Of a stretch of 64,000 bases of DNA, positions 60,901-64,000 are shown in pieces (positions within the stretch are counted from its first letter, which is position 1; each line of letters begins with the position of its first letter). The notes under the pieces are model-generated. The model was not told where the DNA came from. It did not search any database and worked only from the letters and a program-made list of their open reading frames with translations. The translations under genes were made by a program, and so were the position numbers. Source of the DNA: Pedobacter zeae (GTDB taxonomy: Bacteria; Bacteroidota; Bacteroidia; Sphingobacteriales; Sphingobacteriaceae); NCBI RefSeq assembly GCF_014196715.1, contig NZ_JACIEF010000003.1, positions 959,874 through 1,023,873 on the forward strand, read 5' to 3'.

Positions 60901-61015
60901 TACAGGTTCAGATCCAGAGGTGAGTTTGTACGGGACAGGCAATGGAGCCAGTTTTACCAATTTTGTTACCCCAACAAACAGGAGTTATAATTTTGCCATA
61001 AAAGCAACCTTTTAA
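57968..61015 (+). CDS. SusC/RagA-family TonB-linked outer-membrane protein
   Basis: Outer-membrane importer that works with a SusD lid to take up oligosaccharides or peptides. The 1015 residues comprise a signal peptide (about 1-21, ending AMAQ), a CarboxypepD_reg domain (about 24-105), and a SusC plug (about 115-240) with LGEVVVTALGIKREKRTLTY, NALAGKVAGVQI and GNTSLTGENGALFILDGVPI, followed by a barrel to the terminal NFAIKATF. The SusD gene begins 10 bp downstream. The nearby M14 peptidase hints at a peptide rather than glycan substrate, which is inference; no glycoside hydrolase is in view. Confidence 0.96.
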   Translation: MKRLVQSLFILLLFASTAMAQERTITGIVTAKEDGAPIPGVSIKVIGTSIGVSTGADGKFSVKVSPEAKSLQFSSIGFSTQTVNIGTSTVINIVLATDSKILGEVVVTALGIKREKRTLTYSTQEVSGGALVDAKENNLVNALAGKVAGVQITNSSGAAGGSSKIVIRGNTSLTGENGALFILDGVPIDNSEAGNPDGALSAGGTSNRAIDIDPNIIESVTILKGAAASALYGAAAARGVVIITTKTGKGKPSVTLSSGVTFDNPILPEFQDKYAQGSQGVYVDGNNGKLSSSSWGPPIDGLMVNGQPVQKHDPRKEFFKTGFTTDNTLAVNGSTDNSTYLVSYSYLKTNGTVPSTDFGRHSLFTKFSNKITKDITLTGQFNYVNSVNDRLAEGNGLASPYWTVYAAPISWNPFPTTNPDGSQRVYRAARNNPYWLVDNTKFVSAVNRFLPVLTVSYNPLPWLTITERGGADIYNDGSNYHEAPGIVGGESADGKMYNREINYKQFNNDIIVEAKKNFSEDWFGSILVGNNILSNSQRIVFDKGIGLSVNDFYNINNASTQISSINNYTKRKVGYYAQLTTEYKRMVSLSLTGRYDGTSVLSQDKNYYPYGSTSAAFIFTEPLHLEDNAILNFGKIRVSYSYVGNDNVGPYALSTTYLHPVISNIEFPYQGQNGFLLTNTYGDPNLKNEGLKEFETGIELKMFRSRLSLEATYFDKKSVDLITTTPITPSSGFNAATINAASMYNKGIELILNGTPVKTKNITWNIGLNFSKIKNEVTEIGQGLENIQFAGFTNPGIFAYKNQPYGVIYGSRYKRNGDGKLLIDDNGYPIIDDQLGVIGNTTPKWNAGLTTSFSYKAFTLSAVFDVRYGGDVYNLDGHYLDFYGTTKKTEDRTATTVFDGIRESDGKVNTTVAKLDQAYYQNNESAVDETGVEDGTYYKLRQVTLSYNFNPSLLKRTPFKGLSIAATGRNLWIYAPHYTGSDPEVSLYGTGNGASFTNFVTPTNRSYNFAIKATF

Positions 61016-61025
61016 TCTAGAAAAC

Positions 61026-62444
61026 ATGAAAATTATATATTATTCAATAGTTACTGTAATGCTGCTTTCTTTTACAGGATGTAAAAAATTCTTGGATATT
61101 AATCAGGATCCCAATAACCCTACAACGGTACAGGAATCGTTGATTTTATCTCCTATCGAACTTTATACTACCACGCAAATTGCTGCCGGTTATCCATCGG
61201 TTACTACTGCTTACTGGACCCAGCAATTGGCATTAAATCAAGAATCGCCCAATATCGATACCTATCGCATTACCCCAACCGATGTAAACAATACCTGGAG
61301 CTTTGATCTTTATCCCGCCATCTTTTATAATTTACGCAAACTGATCAGTAATGCAGATCAGAAAGGTAATACGGCTTATTCGGGTGTTGGCAAAGTATTA
61401 TTGGCATACAATTTAGCAGTTTGTACTGATTTATGGGGCGACATTCCCTACTCTCAGGCATTCCAGGCACTAAACGGCACCAAACCAATATATGATTCGC
61501 AAGAAAGTATCTATAAAGTTATTCAAAGTACACTTGATGAAGCGATTGCCAAATTAAACAGTACATCATCCGGAAAAGCGATTGGTTCTGACGACTTTAT
61601 TTATGGCGGGAATCTGGCGGCCTGGAAGAAATTTGCGTACACGCTTAAGGCCAGATATTATCTGCGTTTAAGTAAGGCGGCAGGCTATAATGCTGCAACC
61701 CAGGCTGATTTGGCGCTGGCAGCACTTCAGAATGGTTTCACTTCAAATGCAGATAATGCTTCCATTACCTATGTTGGAACGGCAAAAGCAGAAAATCCCT
61801 GGTATCAAAATACCTTACCGGGTGCTGGTGGCGTTGTTTTGTCTTCTTATCTGGTTAATATTTTAAAAGCAAATAACGACCCAAGGCTGCCCGTTCTGGC
61901 AAATCCAGGCTCCGGCAACGATTACATAGGAAGAACGAGCGGTACCGCTGCAGCCACAGACCCAAGCATTTATGCTACTGTAGGAACATTTTATGGCGGA
62001 TATATTGATGGGAATGGCAGTGGATCATCAGCACCTGTTTTCCTGGCTACCTATGCCGAAGCCTTATTTATTAAAGCAGAGGCTACGCTTTACAAATCAG
62101 GGGCTGCTGCGGCAATACCGGTATATAACAGCGCCATTAGTGCAAATATGGATATGTTAAAAGTTTCTGCTGCAGATAGGGATACCTATTTGGCCGCTCA
62201 TGCAACACTCGATGCAGTGGCACCATTAAAAACCATAATAGGCGAAAAATACATTGCCGATTTTTTATCTCTTGAGGCGTATAACGATTGGCGCAGAACA
62301 GGGTATCCAAGTTTGTCTGTGGTACAAAATGCCTTTAAGCCATATATTCCACAGCGTTTTCCTTATCCATCGCAAGAAATCACTTCAAATCCGCAGCCAC
62401 AGCAAAGTATAGCTACTTCAACCAAAGTTTGGTGGGCGAATTAA
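61026..62444 (+). CDS. SusD/RagB-family nutrient-binding outer-membrane lipoprotein
   Basis: Surface lipoprotein of 472 residues that caps the SusC barrel and binds the substrate. The lipobox is LSFTGC near residue 19, followed by the typical KKFLDINQDPNNPT. This wording, with the later LYPAIFYNLRKLISNADQ, VCTDLWGDIPYSQAF and YEALFIKAEATLY-like segments, fits the SusD-like_2 subgroup. It is 10 bp after susC and ends in a strong terminator, so the two form a bicistronic unit. Confidence 0.95.
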   Translation: MKIIYYSIVTVMLLSFTGCKKFLDINQDPNNPTTVQESLILSPIELYTTTQIAAGYPSVTTAYWTQQLALNQESPNIDTYRITPTDVNNTWSFDLYPAIFYNLRKLISNADQKGNTAYSGVGKVLLAYNLAVCTDLWGDIPYSQAFQALNGTKPIYDSQESIYKVIQSTLDEAIAKLNSTSSGKAIGSDDFIYGGNLAAWKKFAYTLKARYYLRLSKAAGYNAATQADLALAALQNGFTSNADNASITYVGTAKAENPWYQNTLPGAGGVVLSSYLVNILKANNDPRLPVLANPGSGNDYIGRTSGTAAATDPSIYATVGTFYGGYIDGNGSGSSAPVFLATYAEALFIKAEATLYKSGAAAAIPVYNSAISANMDMLKVSAADRDTYLAAHATLDAVAPLKTIIGEKYIADFLSLEAYNDWRRTGYPSLSVVQNAFKPYIPQRFPYPSQEITSNPQPQQSIATSTKVWWAN

Positions 62445-62464
62445 ACTTTTTTTGGTCTTTTTAG

Positions 62465-62496
62465 AGGCAATCCGGTTTTTGGGTTGCCTTTTTTTT
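62465..62496 (+). terminator. Terminator of the SusC/SusD operon
   Basis: AGGCAATCC (62465-62473) pairs with GGGTTGCCT (62481-62489, one G-T pair) over a 7-nt loop and ends in a run of eight T residues. Confidence 0.82.
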
Positions 62497-62600
62497 GTCC
62501 CCGGATTTGCTTTTGCAGGTATTTAACCACAAAAATGATATAAAATCACCGCTTCAAATAAAATTTATTTTATGTATTATTGATTAAACTATTAATTTTC

Positions 62601-64000
62601 ATGAAATACCACCTGTTTTACGTTGCTCTATTTATTAGTATAAGCAGTTTTGCCCAAATACAAACTCCCGATCAGTTTTTAGGTTACTCACTTGGTTCGC
62701 ATTTTACGCCTCACCATAAGGTAGCTGATTATTTCAGGCAAACTGCTGCGACTTCTGCGAGGAACATGAAACTGATAGAATATGGTAAAACCAACGAGGG
62801 CAGGCCATTGATGGTGGCAGTTGTTTCTTCGCCAGAAAACATCACCAGGCTGGAACAGATCAGAAGTAACAATTTAGTTTTGGCAACAGGTGCGAACAAT
62901 AGTGTCGATTTAACCAATCAGCCTGCTATACTTTGGTTAAGCTATAATGTGCATGGCAATGAGGCAAACTCGACAGAAACAGCCATGAAAATGCTTTATA
63001 CGCTGGTATCAGGTTCAAATAAACCAGCTACGGAATGGCTAAAAAATACAGTGGTGATAATCGATCCCTGCTTGAATCCGGATGGAAGAGACCGTTATGT
63101 TAATTATTTTAATAGTGTAGTGGGTAAAACTCCAAATTCCGATCCACTGTCAAGGGAACATATAGAGCCGTGGCCAGGCGGCAGACCAAATCATTATTAT
63201 TTTGATTTAAACCGCGACTGGGCCTGGCAAACACAGGTTGAAAGCCAGCAGCGATTGGCCCTGTATAACCAATGGATGCCGCAGGTGCATGTAGATTTTC
63301 ATGAGCAAAGTTATAATGAGCCTTACTATTTTGCACCGGCAGCAGAACCTGTTCACCAGGATATTACCCCCTGGCAAAAAAGTTTCCAGGTAGTTGTGGG
63401 TAAAAACAATGCCAAATACTTCGATGCCGAAGGCTGGCAATATTTTACTAAAGAACGTTTCGACCTGCTTTACCCTTCTTATGGCGATACCTATCCTTTA
63501 TATAACGGATCAATCGGTATGACATATGAGCAGGGAGGTATCAGGGCCGGATTATCGGTCGTAACCAACGATGGGGATACCTTAACCCTAAAAGACCGTA
63601 TTGCACACCACTTTACAACAGGAATGTCGACTCTTGAAGTAACTTCCTTAAACCGTCAGAAATTACTGGAAGAATATAAAAAGTATTTTCAGCAAGAATT
63701 GGCCAATAGTCCGGGTGTTTATAAAAGTTATATTATAAAAGCGACTAACTTATCCCGGTTAAAAAAACTGGCCCAATTATTAACCAAAAATAAAATCGAA
63801 TTTGCCTTTGGTGGTGATAAAACCGGTAGGGGTTACGATTATGATACCCAAAAGGAAGAAAATTTTAGCATCGCCCGTAACGATTTAATTGTTAATATTC
63901 AGCAGCCAAGAGCAGTTTTGGCCAATGTTTTATTAGAACCACAAACCTTCGTAACCGATTCTAATACGTACGATATTACGGCCTGGGCCCTACCCTACGT
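62601..64000 (+). CDS. M14 family zinc carboxypeptidase, C-terminus beyond window
   Basis: Open from ATG 62601 to the window edge, 466 codons. It begins with a signal peptide (MKYHLFYVALFISISSFAQ) and carries M14 zinc-site motifs: NVHGNEAN (ligands His118 and Glu121), NPDGRDR (159-165), FDLNRDW (201-207) and QVHVDFHEQ (third ligand His234). This is the exported M14 type seen in Bacteroidota, which may trim peptides outside the cytoplasm. It is separated from SusD by a terminator, so co-regulation with SusC/SusD is not shown. The catalytic Glu and the C-terminus cannot be judged in full. Confidence 0.93.
   Translation, partial: MKYHLFYVALFISISSFAQIQTPDQFLGYSLGSHFTPHHKVADYFRQTAATSARNMKLIEYGKTNEGRPLMVAVVSSPENITRLEQIRSNNLVLATGANNSVDLTNQPAILWLSYNVHGNEANSTETAMKMLYTLVSGSNKPATEWLKNTVVIIDPCLNPDGRDRYVNYFNSVVGKTPNSDPLSREHIEPWPGGRPNHYYFDLNRDWAWQTQVESQQRLALYNQWMPQVHVDFHEQSYNEPYYFAPAAEPVHQDITPWQKSFQVVVGKNNAKYFDAEGWQYFTKERFDLLYPSYGDTYPLYNGSIGMTYEQGGIRAGLSVVTNDGDTLTLKDRIAHHFTTGMSTLEVTSLNRQKLLEEYKKYFQQELANSPGVYKSYIIKATNLSRLKKLAQLLTKNKIEFAFGGDKTGRGYDYDTQKEENFSIARNDLIVNIQQPRAVLANVLLEPQTFVTDSNTYDITAWALPY

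Noticed and set aside
1..64000. CRISPR array, prophage, toxin-antitoxin or restriction-modification system
   Set aside because: No regular spacer array, phage structural genes, recombinases or recognised defence domains were seen anywhere in the window.

Overview
The window looks like a chromosomal segment of a Bacteroidota species in the Sphingobacteriaceae, most likely Pedobacter or a close relative. The evidence is moderate-to-low GC, at least 15 start-proximal matches to the Bacteroidota -7 box TAnnTTTG, almost no Shine-Dalgarno sequences, SusC/SusD proteins, GldH, DUF3078, DUF5916 and several carboxypeptidase-like regulatory domains. The genus is inferred from gene content only. I see no rRNA, tRNA, CRISPR array, prophage or intact insertion sequence.

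Layout. 1-7.5 kb: a LUD-domain gene cut by the left edge, ftsH and rsfS on the minus strand; birA, a DsbD N-terminal-domain protein, a DsbD-type reductase and pfkA on the plus strand; then a YbjQ-family gene. 7.7-11.3 kb: a 1010-residue VIT/VWA protein carrying a SusC-like plug fragment, TPR-like repeats and DUF2135, followed by a frameshifted 5'(3')-deoxyribonucleotidase gene. 11.4-15.9 kb: rpsP, rimM, a lipoprotein, trmD, rplS and an MscS channel. 16-25 kb: psd, hpt, an AsmA-like/GT51 fusion, mrp and nifU-like Fe-S genes, a small exported protein, a decayed membrane-protein gene, def, an M16 peptidase and a membrane protein. 25-33.9 kb: an S9 oligopeptidase lipoprotein, proB and proA separated by an orphan gene, a beta-CASP hydrolase, a DJ-1/PfpI protein and a Crp-like regulator. 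34-37.8 kb: a small lipoprotein, comM and ffh.

38-45 kb is the more accessory part: an outer-membrane beta-barrel receptor, a DUF5916 protein, a divergent AraC regulator/siderophore-interacting flavoprotein pair with a two-site operator, and a DUF3078 protein. 46-50 kb holds a mini HExxH membrane protein, a secreted regulatory-domain protein, two glucosaminidase-LysM genes, an O-methyltransferase and ruvX. 50-53.3 kb is the compact holB-ricT-gldH operon. The right end has a TonB-dependent receptor, murF, a SusC/SusD pair and an M14 carboxypeptidase that runs off the window.

Much of the content is housekeeping: protein quality control, ribosome biogenesis, envelope synthesis, proline synthesis, protein targeting and peptide turnover. 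The signals most worth checking are the VIT/plug chimera, a promoter nested inside the ftsH terminator, a probable AraC operator of two 17-bp repeats spaced exactly 21 bp, several promoters so close to start codons that leaderless mRNAs are predicted, a dispersed palindromic repeat family, and the mini HExxH membrane protein. I did not find a clear undescribed multi-gene defence or biosynthetic system.
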